Assembly: GCF_041381155.1 (NCBI RefSeq)
Contig: NC_091147.1
Coordinates: 15,971,318 to 16,035,317, forward strand
Direction: 5' to 3'
Length of the DNA stretch: 64,000 bases
Origin: Argopecten irradians
Lineage: Eukaryota; Mollusca; Bivalvia; Pectinida; Pectinidae
A program made the position numbers and the translations under genes. Shown here piece after piece: positions 38,815 to 50,848 of the stretch; the stretch's first letter is position 1; each line of letters starts with the position of its first letter. The notes beneath the pieces were generated by a model, which saw only the letters and a list, made by a program, of their open reading frames with translations, was not told the origin of the DNA and ran no database searches.

Positions 38815-39720
38815 GCGGTAGTTTTCTTTTAGCCGTAGTTTCATTTTAGCGTTGTTTTATTTAAGCGGTAGTTTTATTTTAGCTTTGTTTTATTTAAGCC
38901 GTAGTTTTATTTAAGCCGTAGTTTTATTTTAGCGTTGTGTTATTTCAGCGATAATTTTATTTTAGCGTTTTCCGTGCTGTCTTTGAAACACTTATTTATG
39001 TACAGCGCTAAATTTTATAAAATGGTATTTCCGGTATTGAACTACCCAATTGCACTAATTCATATTCGTGTTTATAAATCATACTTTACAGTGTTTCGAA
39101 TTTGCGTTAAAGTATGACCTCGTTTACAGTAATTTGCCTTATGGGCTATCTCAGCGGTAGTTTTATTTTAGCGCTGTTTTATTTAAGCGGTAGTTTTATT
39201 TTAGCGTTTTTTTTATTTAAGCGGTAGTTTTATTTTAGCGTTGTTTTATTTCAGCGGTAGTTTTATTTTAGCGTTTTCCGTGCTGTCTTTGAAGCACTTA
39301 TTTATGTACAGCGCTGAATTGTATAAAGTGTATTTTTGGTATTGAACTACTCAATTGCACTAATTCATATTCGTGTTTATAAATCATACTTTACAGTGTT
39401 TCGAATTTGCGTTAAAGTATGACCTCGTTTACAGTAATTTGCCTTATGGGCTATCTCAGCGGTAGTTTTATTTTAGCGTTGTTTTATTTAAGCGGTAGTT
39501 TTATTTTAGCGTTGTTTTATTTCAGCGGTAGTTTTGTTTTAGCGTTTTCCGTGCTGTCTTTGAAGCACTTATTCATGTACAGCGCTGAATTGTATAAAGC
39601 GTATTTTTGGTATTGAACTACCCAATTGCACTAATTCATATTCGTGTTTATAAATTATACTTTACAGTGTTTCGAATTTGCACTGAAGTGTGACTTCGTT
39701 TACAGTAGTTTGCCTTAGGG
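38815..39720. repeat. Nested tandem repeat: AGCGGTAGTTTTATTTT units in a ~300-bp triplication
   Basis: GCGTTTTCCGTGCTGTCTTT occurs at about 38,966, 39,271 and 39,541, each followed by the same ~200 bp and then a variable number of short units (AGCGGTAGTTTTATTTTAGC, period ~33 bp). Unit A has one copy at ~30,000-30,250. So two repeat levels expanded only in unit B. Short frames here are by-products. Confidence 0.9.
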
Positions 39721-40474
39721 GCTGTCTCAGTTGCTGCATGGAGAACCCACAAGTTAATTTAAACTCTTGTTAAAGAAACTTACCAGCGAAAATTCATGAA
39801 AATTCTGATAAGAATAATTATTTCTGGTGCTTGTTAAGAACCAGGCGAAGTTGAGACCGGCGTACATCATATACAAATGAATACATAGCTAGGAGAGTGC
39901 TGAATTCTACTGAGGAACCAGGCGATAAACGGTCCTCCACGAACTATTATAGATGTACATGCACAGCACGAGAAAGCCCCAAAGTAATATAAGAAAATGT
40001 ATAAAATGAAAAAAAATTGATGTTCAAATTGAAGGCTATGGATAAAATTTGCGAAAGGGTAAACAATGCATATGATGCATGTAGAAAACCAGAAATTAAG
40101 TATGATAAAAAAGAATATGCAACAGTAAAACATGGCAGGCATACATTGTAGAAACAAAAGGTACTGAAACAAAATTAATGTATGTTATAGAATTAAAAAA
40201 GAAATGATAAAATTAACAAACACAAAGGTAAAACAAGCATGGTCACTACAGTTGTACAATCAAATAATAATATTAACAAGTACAACATTTAATTACAGTA
40301 AACATTCAATGTCCAAAAGTCAAATATTGTTGAGCGAATAAAATAGATGTTCTAGACGTACGCATTTTTCTTTGGTAATACAACTGAAATACTTTTTTGG
40401 AAAATGATCGCATTTAGAAAGTTTAACATGTATGTTAACTCATGTCTGTAGGTGATCAATGATCGCATCTAATA

Positions 40475-42824
40475 GACATTTCCAATAGTAAGCGTGGACG
40501 TACTACGCGCGCGGACTCGGCGCGTACTAGGTGATTTTTGGGGGGGTCGTCTCAAAATTAAAACTGTAAAAAAAATGTACATTCGGAAATGTATATTGAG
40601 TTCCTGTCCATTAAATACAAACCAATTTATTTAAACTAAATGTTATATGTAGCAACACTGATGCAAACCATTGAAATGTTTTTTAAAACAATCAAAAGGT
40701 CCCAGGGGCCTATGCTATTTCCAAATTAAAGTTGCCCAGTAGAGGTGTATGACAGAGTTCCCTTTTTGATCCTTAAAAGCAATATCTTATTTAATTTTTC
40801 ATGTCCTTTCCCTACGAAAGCCGATTAAGTTCATTTTTGTAGAAGGAAAAAAATCGCGTATTAATCGCGTAAAAATTACGTTATTTCGCGAAACATTTTG
40901 AAACTTACGCGTTATTACGAGAAACTTTTGGTGTTGTTAAGCGAAATTGTTGGTGTTATTACTCGAAACTTTTAAACAATTAATAGTTTTGTTTTAAGAT
41001 GTTATACCACCCCAATTTACATAATCGGAAGTCTTTATATTATATTTTACCGAGGCAGTATAACACCTATATACACATTAAGCGAATCAAAGGCCTCTAA
41101 TTTGTATTAGATAAGAATTTTCACTGAAAAAAGTCAATAGGATTATTTGAGGTGCTTTGTATTAAGAAAAATGATGGCCATAAGACACTACCCTAATGAA
41201 CTCAATGTCTTGGATAGTGGAATTTAAAATCAAAATATCGATGCGACTATGACGTCACAACACTAATATTAAACTGATGTTTCTAAAAATGATCCGAGTC
41301 CATACGCTATACATCGACCTCCGCGTGACCATGGGATTAGTGGAAAATTTTGTCTTATACATTTGGATTTCCAACAATAAAAAGTCATAAGCAGTAATGC
41401 GAACGTTTAGATAAAATTCATTGTACATCAATGGATTTGTTAGGAAGTATAGATACTCATTGAGAGTTATTTTAGCAACAGTATAGATACAAGCAAAGAG
41501 AAAATTTGCTTCTTATAAATTGTGTGTAAAAAATGATAATCAGAACCTATACTAAAATGAACATGAAAAGTATGTGGATGCACGTGAGTACGGGGAGTAT
41601 ATTGTAGCTTAAAACCTCAAAGGTATTAAAAGCAAATCAGCTGTTAAGCGGTATTTAAATCCATGGAATTAACAAGATGGAAACAGTTTTCAGATTTAGA
41701 CGATGTTTCAACATATTTGTTGAGTGAACTTCGGCGTTTCGGACAACGTCATATGTGTATAGATGACAAAGTCCTTGCTCGTCCATATAAAATATGGCTT
41801 CCAAGGGCTCAAACAATGTAATTTTATATACTATTTTTTCGCGTAATAACGCGAAAGGTTCGCCTAAAACAAGATGCTTCTTATAATTTGTGTGATCGCA
41901 CAACGTACCAAAAACAACGTCCAAATACCGCATCGTGCGCCCAACTATGCGATGTGCGGTACAGACCGCATAGTTGTGCGATTAGGTGTATCGCACATCG
42001 CACATTTTGGGTATGTTTTTGCAGTATTTATCAGATTTAAGGTTAATATTCTTTAGGGCAATTTGGGGTTTTATTAACTAAATTTTGATTAAGTACAAAA
42101 TTATTAGGACTATTTTTGATAGAGTCACTGGCAAAATGGCTATAAATTTTTTTAAATGATACACAATTCAATAGCTGGCGGAAATGTCTTAGTTAACGTA
42201 AATAGAGAATCCAGTAAATTGACGGTTATTAATTCTTGTTATTACATATGTAGATTTGTTGTACATACTATTACATATCAGATAATAAAATGTTTCAGAA
42301 GTGAGAGACTAACATCGTACATAGTATGATATATACAAGTAGATGGTACTGTAAAGAATACGTTTAAGTAGGCATAACTGTAACTGTGGACAGACACTAA
42401 AGTTTGTAGTACAGGATAGTTTAACGTTGTACGCTTCGTCCATTTTGTAAGAATCGGAAGGGGGGGGGGGGCGGGTTTTTGCCCCTCGGGAGTGAAAGAT
42501 GGCGGGTCACCATGTGTGACATGCGCCCTAGAGAAAATACGTTATTTTTTCGTAATGTATTGTAGTCTGCAATTGTATATGAAGCAAAACCCATTTCATG
42601 TATTGTAAGTCGGTCTCTCAATTGTATACGTCAAAAATACAACGTAATGACAGAAAATGTATTCTATTATATTTAATGGATACAGAGCCCTGATTTAAAA
42701 TTACGTTCATTGCAAATACAGATTGAATGGAACTTTCCTTTTTGAGACGACCCCCAGAAATCGTCTAGTACTTGTCTGAGTCCCACGCGGCGTTGTACGT
42801 TCACGCTTACTACTTTGAAATGTC
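40475..42824. mobile_element. 2.35-kb DNA transposon-like element, ~85-bp TIRs, 5-bp TSD TAATA
   Basis: The ends GACATTTCCAATAGTAAGCG (40,475) and, inverted, ...TACTTTGAAATGTC (42,824) form imperfect ~85-bp TIRs that extend to GTCGTCTCAAAA. TAATA flanks both sides (40,470-40,474 and 42,825-42,829), and the uninterrupted site CATCTAATAACTATAG is present in unit A at 32,746. No transposase was recognised; frames are short. The interior holds a fragment related to the arms of the 22,018 foldback element (~40,630-40,790) and clustered CGCG-containing repeats. Confidence 0.85.
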
Positions 42825-43362
42825 TAATAACTATAGTCCCATAGTGATCAATATTCCTCAGGCCTGTTTAGGGAAGACTACAGTTACTACATATTCATGT
42901 ATATGTCAAAAAGCTGTAACAAATCATTAACCCCATTGATTTTTTACACATTTAGAATAGTGCTGCTCTTGTTATGGACGCATGATTGACAACAATTTCG
43001 TTTTAACATGTTCTTCTTCTCTCATTGGTTTCACTTTCCAATTTGCTTTGTTGTCATCATAATAAGGTTGGTTACAAATAGCCTTACCTTTTAGCTTCAT
43101 TATGAAATTAATAAACAGTCGCACTCAACACACGTGGGATTTTCAGCCCTTTAACGTTGTTACGCTCAAAAGTGCTAAAGTAGTGCCTACATCAATCAAT
43201 GATGGGATTAGCGTAACCCAAAAGTGAATGTTGAAATAAATTGTAGGAAATAATGCAACTCTAATGACTTCACACAAAGGAGAGGTCCACCATGCACCAG
43301 GTCTACTTTATTTAATATTGATGACCACAGAAGATAGGGAAACACGCTTTTATAAAGCTTAA

Positions 43363-43720
43363 AGATGCTCCACCGCCGACTGAGCATAGATGATATTCAT
43401 CATTTGAACAATAATTGGTGTTTATTTGTGTATCTATATGCCTAATTAACACAAAAAATAATATAAATGATTTATTTAGCCTTTGTGCATTCGCAATCAG
43501 TACTTCATTCCATATAGGAAATAGTGCCACGGATTTTTTTCGGGATGCAATTAATTAATTTTTCATAATTTTTAGCTTGAAGTAAAATTTGAAGCTCAAA
43601 CTTTTCAATGCTGATAATGGTGTAAAGTAAGTAACGTTTGTAACTGAAGAAAAATACTTAAATCGTCTGCTCCTGTTTTTGATAGTGAAAAAAATACCAT
43701 TTGTCAGCGGTGGAGCATCT
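43363..43720. mobile_element. 358-bp MITE, TTAA target duplication (piggyBac-like)
   Basis: TIRs AGATGCTCCACCGC and GCGGTGGAGCATCT are perfect over 14 bp. TTAA lies immediately outside both ends (43,359-43,362 and 43,721-43,724), and unit A has the empty site AAGCTTAATAAACT at ~33,266. TTAA duplication is typical of piggyBac-type transposition. No coding capacity, so mobilised in trans. Confidence 0.88.
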
Positions 43721-44682
43721 TTAATAAACTATTTAAGATCAATTGAGAACAAAGGAAAAGTGTGGCCAATAAATATCTTGCTCCATAGTTGAGTCCAAAA
43801 TCTTTAAATAATTAATGTTTCCATTAATTTATCAATAATTATCATATGATAGCTGAACATCAACATGAAAGTATTGTAAGGAAAGTTTTACCTCATTAGG
43901 AACCTTTGTACAACAAATCACAATTGGAATTATATAGCTGGAATTGATCAAAGTTTTTTTTCTTTCTACACATGGCAAAAGTCCTTGTGCTCCTTACATG
44001 TACGATGGATAATGACAAATTCATGTATTAACATTGAGCAAGAACCCCTAGTACCGAAAAGTACTCACATGCATAATAGGTATAGGTAAATAAAACAGAG
44101 AACAATGGTTCGAGGTTAAGAAGCATGCAGTAAGTCAGTTATTGTATGATATCTCGTCACTCAGGACTTATTACCCCCCTCGATTCGCTCGGGAGTATAA
44201 AATCCCTTATTACTCGAAAGTCATGCAATAACCATTACATGTCACCTTCCCGATAACCTGGGTTTTTCTTGGGGCACTCCGGTTTTCCTCCCCACACTAA
44301 GATCCCTCGCGTGCTTATATCCGGGCCATCGAGAGTGATTTGCATAAGTTGTGTAACTTGTTTCGTAATCGATGTAAAAAAAACATAAAGTTTTTATTTA
44401 TAACCATTACATACTACCTCTTGTAAAACGATGCAGTTACAGTGAACTGTGTTCAAGCGTCCGGATTAGACTCCTCCCTCAAATGTTGTAGCATTCTGTA
44501 ACGACAGCCAATGAAAACTCTTGGTAAATTGCCTCGATTGATTAGACTCCTTGTGGTGTTGCGCAAACAATGTTAACTTCAAAGGGACCTACTGATTTGA
44601 CTTGGTCACACCTTTTTAGCATAAACTTTTAGATAAAAGATTAAAATATGTTTTTAAGTCAATCGTCATCACATAACCATTA

Positions 44683-45571
44683 GGCCATGGGCTAGGAGGG
44701 TCCCACATGCACCCCCCCCCCCCCAAACCTCCGAACCAATATTTTTTCTGAACCCTTATGATCCACTGATCACAAATCAAAATGTTAACATTGCATAAGT
44801 TGGAATGAACTTCCGGTTATGACGTCATCAAGATGGCCGCCATCTCGATTTTCACTAAAAATTGAAAAATAGTCATAACATTGACATTTTTCAATCGAAG
44901 TAGACAAATGAGGTATCAAAATGACCACAATAGAAAAACAAATACATTCCAGGACCAAATATGCCAACATATGTAGTGATTTCTACGCAGGAAAAGAAAT
45001 AATGGGATCTTAAGCTCAAAAATGGAAATTTTTTAGCAATTTTTTCATATTTGGTTTGACGCAGCAAAAATGTTTCCCAACAGCAAACCATAATTTTAAT
45101 CAGTTATTTGACCTCTTAATAGTCAGTAAAAAGAACAACAACAACAAAAAACAATGTTAACATTAAATAAGTTCCGGTTATGACGTCATCAAGATGGCCG
45201 CCATCTCAAATTTAACTATAAGTGAAAAATAGATATAACATACATATTTTTCAACTGAAGTAGACAAATCAGGTATCAAAATGACCACAATAGAACAACA
45301 TATACATATCAGGACCAAATAATCCAATATATGTTATGATTTCTACGCAGAAAAATGAAAAAACACGGGTTTTAAGCGCAAAAATGGTAATTTTTCAGCA
45401 ATTTTTTCATATTTGGCTTGAAGCAGCAATAATGTTTCCCAACAACAAGCTATCATTCGTAATCAGTTATTTGACCTTTTAACAATCAATAAAAACAACA
45501 ACAAAAAATATGTAGAAATGCAAAAGAGAATTATTGTTATACCTTCATTTGGTTTACAAAACACCATGGCC
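44683..45571. mobile_element. ~890-bp TIR element with internal 361-bp tandem duplication
   Basis: Short inverted ends GGCCATGGG and CCATGGCC are flanked by TA on both sides (44,681-44,682 and 45,572-45,573). The interior contains two copies, 361 bp apart, of a segment holding CCGGTTATGACGTCATCAAG (44,813 and 45,174), and a poly-C run near 44,712. Similarity of unit B to unit A ends exactly at the left edge. TA flanking suggests Tc1/mariner-type chemistry, but the ends are short and the call is tentative. Confidence 0.55.
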
Positions 45572-45573
45572 TA

Positions 45574-48401
45574 ATGTTTCCCTGTTAACAGAATTTGGCG
45601 ATATTAACGAGGTCATTATAGTGTTATTTTGATCATGTGTTCCGCGAATGTGATGGTGGATGGCGGTAGGTGGGTTTGGCAGTATAACGGGTGTATTTGT
45701 ATGGGAGGAAATCCGTTCTGAATAAATTCATGGCGATAAGTGCTTTTGGCGGTAAAACGGGTGGTGATATAACGGGGTTTTACTGTAATTGTTACTTCAT
45801 ACAACCTGCTTAATGTTGAGCGGAAATTACAATTTGATATTAAAAAAACATTCATATTTATTTACAAAGAAAAATTGTTAAGTGCAATGTCGGTATATTT
45901 TATATCAAAAAGAGTATATATATATCGATACGTCCCGCGAATGAAAAAAGACAATCTTGATATCCACAAGTGTTCAGGAATATGTTAAATAAATGACATA
46001 TCACGTTTCAAGGATTCAAGAACTACTATCCTACTTACACATAAATACACATCTACAGACTGATAATCACAATTTACACATTTTAGATATGTTAAATTTT
46101 ATTTACACCTAAAATTCAGGAAAAACCTGATTGTCAAAACATATTTGACAAAAACGGAAAGTAGTTTATCATTTACTTCTGTCTTCTGTATAGGAGGGCT
46201 TCATTCAAAATGATTACACAGTTTATAGCATTATTTCGAACATATTGCTTCTTAAAATCTCTCTCAAGGGCGACAGAATAATGTCGCCTGATGGAGCTTC
46301 AATGGCTATAATTTTCCTATATAAAATATAAACAAAAATATAACATACATCACACACTGATTTGGAAATTATAGCTAATATCTTGTGTGTATGGTCAAAA
46401 CGGCAAAATTTCAATAAAATCCAAGATTTTGTCAACTAGGTGTCTTTGAGTGACAATAGCTCAAAAGCGAGCACACGGACATATGTTTTTCTTCCATTTT
46501 CTTTTATGGTATAACTCCTATTTCCAAAATCTATATGAGAAAAAAAGTTTAAAACAAGAAAATTTTGACTTCTCAGAGGAGTACATCCTAAATGGTTTTC
46601 CTATATAACATATATAAACAAAAATATAATATATATGTACATGTATAGAGGACTTTAGATAGAAAAACTCCATGTGCTATACTATTGTTCGAGTTTGACT
46701 TACTTAAATTAATGCAGTTAAAAAGCTTGGTTGGTACTAACGCAATACTTCCAATGTAATAAGGTCTTTTGGCTATATGTGTGTCTCCTAACAAGATATT
46801 CCTTAAGGATCCTGACGCCCACCATCGATAGATTTTTATCAATCAAATGCACAGTTTTTTTCTCTGCTTTTCTCTTTTTTTTTCTTTTCCATTACAATCT
46901 TAGACAGCATGGAGACTTTACACAAACATTCTTGACAATTTTGTAAAACCTTCTCGATTTGAAACAGACTTCAGTATGTTCAACCGCGAGATGTGAGACA
47001 GGCCATTTCTGTATTTTTTGAGAAATAACAGTAATAAGAATTGTTTACGAACGGAAGGACGGACGACAGGCGATTTGAATAGCTCATCATATGATGATAA
47101 CAACCTAAATTAGTTTTAAAAGATACATATTTGAATTTAATTGAATATTGGGCTGTGCAGGATTTACTTATGTTAGGTATAAAGTTATCAAGTTGTTTTC
47201 AAAGCTTTTACATAGGATTGGAGATTAATCATTTTGAGTCTCCTATCTATACATTCTTTAACAACCTTGTCACTTTAAATGTCTCAGTTTAGGTTTATAA
47301 GATAAATACTGAAGCAGAAAAAGTTAGATTCTTTAAAAAATATAAATTTAGAGATTTAGAAATAAGGTATCAAAACTTTTTGTGAAAATCCTCAAGGATT
47401 AAAAAAACCTCCTTAATATATTTCAAAATAGTAAACAAGCATCTCAAATTTTAAAGCCTAGTTTTATTACCCCACATGCTACTAAATTAACAATCTGACA
47501 TAAAAACAACAAAAGATGTTCAATGTATTTACAGAATTCTACGGAGAAATTCTGAAGGGACCACAGCGAAAAGAAAAATTGTCTTCCAGCATTGGTGAAG
47601 AAACAAGGAGAAAAAATCAACACTACTACTAATTCAAAACTTAAAAACGTCAATGGTTTCAATAAAGCATTGATTACAATATCATGACAAAGGATCACAA
47701 AGGATTTTGACTTTGATGACGGTTGGTGGGCCATATGGGTTTACAACTGACTCCAAAAAATAACACGACTTTTCCAGGGACATCTCAGAACGATTCAAGA
47801 TAAGTATCAACTCAATCCCAGCAGCTGAACTTGAGGAAATACTTGCAATGGGAAACGTTTACCGATAACGGACAACGTACGATGGCGGAAATAGAACGGT
47901 TGCTATGTACCATTCTAAACCTAGATGACATCAAAACGAGGACAGACATTTTAAGATTGACAGACCCTCAGTTACTTGACCTTGTATCGCTTGTATTTTG
48001 AAGAATTGATTGTAAGTTATCTTTATATATAGTAAGACATCATCAGAAAAAAGTGATATCAAGACTATGAATGAAACTCCTATTGAAAAGTCGCATCCCG
48101 CGGAAAAGTTCATCAAAATATTTACATACATTTGTAACACAATTTGTCCTACAAGATATATTGTAAGAGTATAGTTTTGTTATGTAGCTTCAGGATCCAT
48201 TCACTGTGAATAGGTATGTGTATATATGAAGAATGGAAATAAATCCATCAACTATCTGCTTTCGTTGAATGAAATGATTTACTAGATAGGTAATTATGCA
48301 TTTCGTCAATCAAGCTGTGTCTGTTCTTTTTCACACTGTTGTTTTTACAGACAGTTTACATCTAAACACGTCTTAATAAATGGATCACTGTGACTTCTAA
48401 A
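45574..48401. other. Repeat-rich spacer left of TRIM C, no gene recognised
   Basis: Includes GGCGGTAAAACGGG-type short repeats (45,655-45,790), the inverted dispersed repeat (46,375-46,589), and a GACGGACGACAGG motif at ~47,055 reminiscent of the tail of the pearl-like element at 54.5 kb. Frames on both strands are short and without motifs. The 3' UTR of TRIM C should occupy the right end. Confidence 0.5.
46375..46589 (-). repeat. Dispersed repeat, inverted partner of 14,232-14,440
   Basis: Reverse-complement match to 14,232-14,440, sharing the block around CACACGGACATATG and ending GAGGAGTACATCCT. Flanked by short AT-rich duplicated pieces (CTATATAA...ACAAAAATATAA at ~46,315 and ~46,605). 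Confidence 0.72.
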
Positions 48402-50396
48402 TCAGTAGAGCTGATAAACATGCAACTCATTCTGTCCTTTATTAACAACAACGAATTTGTTCTCACAAACAGATATAGCCCCTGGACGGTCGATTCCATC
48501 CTTTGACGTCAGAAGTTCTCTCACCTGTGTCCCGTCTGCAGACACCTGTACCACGTTGTTAGACTCGTATCCACAGACATAGAGATTGCTCTCACGGTCC
48601 ACGTCTATTCCTTTCCCTCCCTTGACTAATCCAGCCCTCAGGACACACTTCTGTTTACCACTGGATAGCCTGGTAACCATGATTCCATTCGTTCTTGATG
48701 TAAACATACTGGCGAAGATGCAGTTTTCATTTGAACAGGAGGCGAGCTGGGTGCACTCTTTAGGTAATTGGCAAATCTTTTCTGCATTTTCACCTTTCAT
48801 CGATAATCTGTAAATATCTTCTTTTGTACTCACGATGAACTTTTGATCTAAAAACGTTATTCCATAGTAATATCTTGGCGTCTTCAGAACAGTGATAGGC
48901 GTCAGCAAGGAGTTCTGTACTTTCACGACTTGTATTCCCTTGCTGCCAGAAGATACAGCAACTGCCACTGTGCAGTTATCAATCAAACATACATCATGTG
49001 GGTATCCACGTATCTTCAGAGCGTTCAAACACTTCCCTTGGTGTGAAAATAATTTGAGATACATGTTTAAGCTATCGCTTATAACGATATCACCATTTGA
49101 CATCAATACAACTCCATGGACATAACAATGCCTCGTGTCGTCGGATGGAACATTTATTTTAAATTTCCTTAAATTCCAGATGAGACTATTACACAGCAAT
49201 TTTTTTTGTATACACCTAACCCCGCCGGGAAGGGTACATGGCTGCTCCTCCACAAAGATTTTCCCAAGGGACAATGGGCTGGATGGGTCGATTGTGACGA
49301 GGTTTCTGTCCATATCATGTTTTATAGTGACCGACTTGGAAGAGGATATCTCGTCTATCAGATCATTACATGCTTGAACCTCTGTCTCACCGCGATTGAA
49401 AAGTTGTATCATTTCGACATGATCGCCTCTCTGAGTTGCCACCGAAGACGCTGACGTGGTATTCTGAACGACAGCCTCCAGTCTTCTAATGTTTTGTCTG
49501 AACACATCAGTATTTGTCTTCTCAGCTTTATATTTCGATATCAGTTCCTGAGTTATCTCCTCTTGTTTCCTGTCGAGATGGGCGTTGATTCTTTGTCGCA
49601 GATCTGAAATACTCTTCAAGCCATTTTCCTTACAATGTTTCATTGCAGCATCTTTATCATCTAAGTACTTCCTTGCCGATTCCATGTATTTTAGAACACG
49701 TCGAAGAGACCCTTTCATGCCATTTAACTGATTTTTTTTCTGTTGTTTTTCGCAATATTCCTTGGCCATTGTCAATTTCTCACAGTGCCTGTGATCTGTG
49801 ATGATGCATTTGTTACATCCGAGGAAACTATGATCTTCACAATACCATTCGATGTTCTCGTTATGTGTGGAACATGTATGTATATGTTGTTTCTGTAACA
49901 GACCACGACTTGCTTCACTGATAGAGACAATGTCACAATCTACGTGGATAACATCATGGTAGTTTTCTTTACATGCTTCACAAAGTAACATGTTATTAGT
50001 TTCACAAAATAACTTTGCTGATGTTTCAAGATTTTTCATCTTCCTGCAGGGACCACAATACACTGCAGAATCCGTAGAGGTTTGAAGCAAACTCTGCACA
50101 ATGTTGTTGGCCGGAAACTGCCGTGCCCAAGTCTCCTTACTCTCAGAGGGATCGACTGGTGATGTGATCTTCCTACAAACAGGACAGGGGAAGGAGGTCG
50201 CGGCCGCCATCTCACCTGATAAGTCTGTGACGATGTAGGTACCGAGACAGTCCTCACAGAAGGAATGTAGACAAGGAAGAGACTTCGGTTGTAACATCTG
50301 CTCCAGACAAATAGGGCAATCGAGCAGACGACAGGGCGAAGAAGAGGCTTTGTCATTGCCTGGTGTGTTTTCCTGTAGATGTCCTCCTTCCGCCAT
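48402..50396 (-). CDS. TRIM gene C: intact RING/B-box/coiled-coil/NHL-like E3 ligase, 664 aa
   Basis: A single uninterrupted coding exon. ATG at 50396 (MAEGGHLQEN) follows acceptor ttttttag|ATTCACTATC by 18 bp; stop TGA follows VYQLY. RING (C3HC4) has C27, C30, C42, H44, C47, C50, C71, C74. B-box 1-like Cys/His lie at about 114-151 (CGPCRKMK ... CEACKENYHD) and B-box 2 at about 175-204 (CSTHNE ... CNKC ... DHRH). A predicted coiled coil follows (~205-340), then at ~400-664 a beta-propeller with NHL-like repeats (GDIVISDSLNMYLKLF; KGIDVDRESNLYVCG). The layout matches TRIM2/3/56/71-type proteins, which ubiquitinate partners bound by the propeller; molluscs have many such paralogues, often linked to immunity. 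A cytosolic role is inferred. Target unknown. Confidence 0.93.
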   Translation of the reverse strand: MAEGGHLQENTPGNDKASSSPCRLLDCPICLEQMLQPKSLPCLHSFCEDCLGTYIVTDLSGEMAAATSFPCPVCRKITSPVDPSESKETWARQFPANNIVQSLLQTSTDSAVYCGPCRKMKNLETSAKLFCETNNMLLCEACKENYHDVIHVDCDIVSISEASRGLLQKQHIHTCSTHNENIEWYCEDHSFLGCNKCIITDHRHCEKLTMAKEYCEKQQKKNQLNGMKGSLRRVLKYMESARKYLDDKDAAMKHCKENGLKSISDLRQRINAHLDRKQEEITQELISKYKAEKTNTDVFRQNIRRLEAVVQNTTSASSVATQRGDHVEMIQLFNRGETEVQACNDLIDEISSSKSVTIKHDMDRNLVTIDPSSPLSLGKIFVEEQPCTLPGGVRCIQKKLLCNSLIWNLRKFKINVPSDDTRHCYVHGVVLMSNGDIVISDSLNMYLKLFSHQGKCLNALKIRGYPHDVCLIDNCTVAVAVSSGSKGIQVVKVQNSLLTPITVLKTPRYYYGITFLDQKFIVSTKEDIYRLSMKGENAEKICQLPKECTQLASCSNENCIFASMFTSRTNGIMVTRLSSGKQKCVLRAGLVKGGKGIDVDRESNLYVCGYESNNVVQVSADGTQVRELLTSKDGIDRPGAISVCENKFVVVNKGQNELHVYQLY

Positions 50397-50414
50397 CTTA
50401 TTCTGATAGTGAAT

Positions 50415-50848
50415 CTAAAAAACAAAGAGCAGTATGACAGTTATCATTTCATCATTTTTACATTATATGACAGGTATGTTTAGTTTGTATAAGTCTTCGT
50501 ATGATGAACCATTGACTTAATTAGTAATATTCAATGGATTCTTTAAATATAATTAATTCTAAATTTTTTAGCTGTAAATCATACGTTGATAGCGTCAAAT
50601 TATTTCAATTACATGATGCAGCACACGTACTCATATTCATCACGATCATGTAAACCCATTAACGATATATATATATATAATATCTGCTACTTGATATTGA
50701 AGGCAATTTTAAATCGGTGAATATATGTGACGGTTTCGCAGAACATTGTCAAGGCACTTTCACTTTCGATATGTGAAGCATACGTTTCCTATATTAGAAG
50801 CATATACCGTATACTTACCGTATACCAGAAAAACAACATATACTATAA
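50415..50848. repeat. Unit C upstream block, part 1 (near-identical to unit B)
   Basis: Matches 37,228-37,660 with very few differences, then stops at CATATACTATAA (50,848). The same sequence resumes at 57,267 (ATAAATGATTAATATCTGG), which marks the insertion point of the DIRS-like element. Confidence 0.9.

Larger units (their letters stand above)
37228..44680. repeat. Duplicated block upstream of TRIM B (unit B)
   Basis: Positions 37,228-37,660 are almost identical to 50,415-50,848 upstream of TRIM C; from 37,498 on the block matches unit A. Relative to A it has gained an insertion at ~38,157-38,650, a triplicated segment at 38,815-39,720, a 2.35-kb TIR element (40,475-42,824) and a TTAA-flanked MITE (43,363-43,720). 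The duplications include upstream sequence, so they were segmental rather than retroposition of coding sequence. Confidence 0.85.

Noticed and set aside
44813..45210. TGACGTCA motifs as CREB-type regulatory sites
   Set aside because: They lie in the two internal copies of a repeat element, not near a supported promoter.
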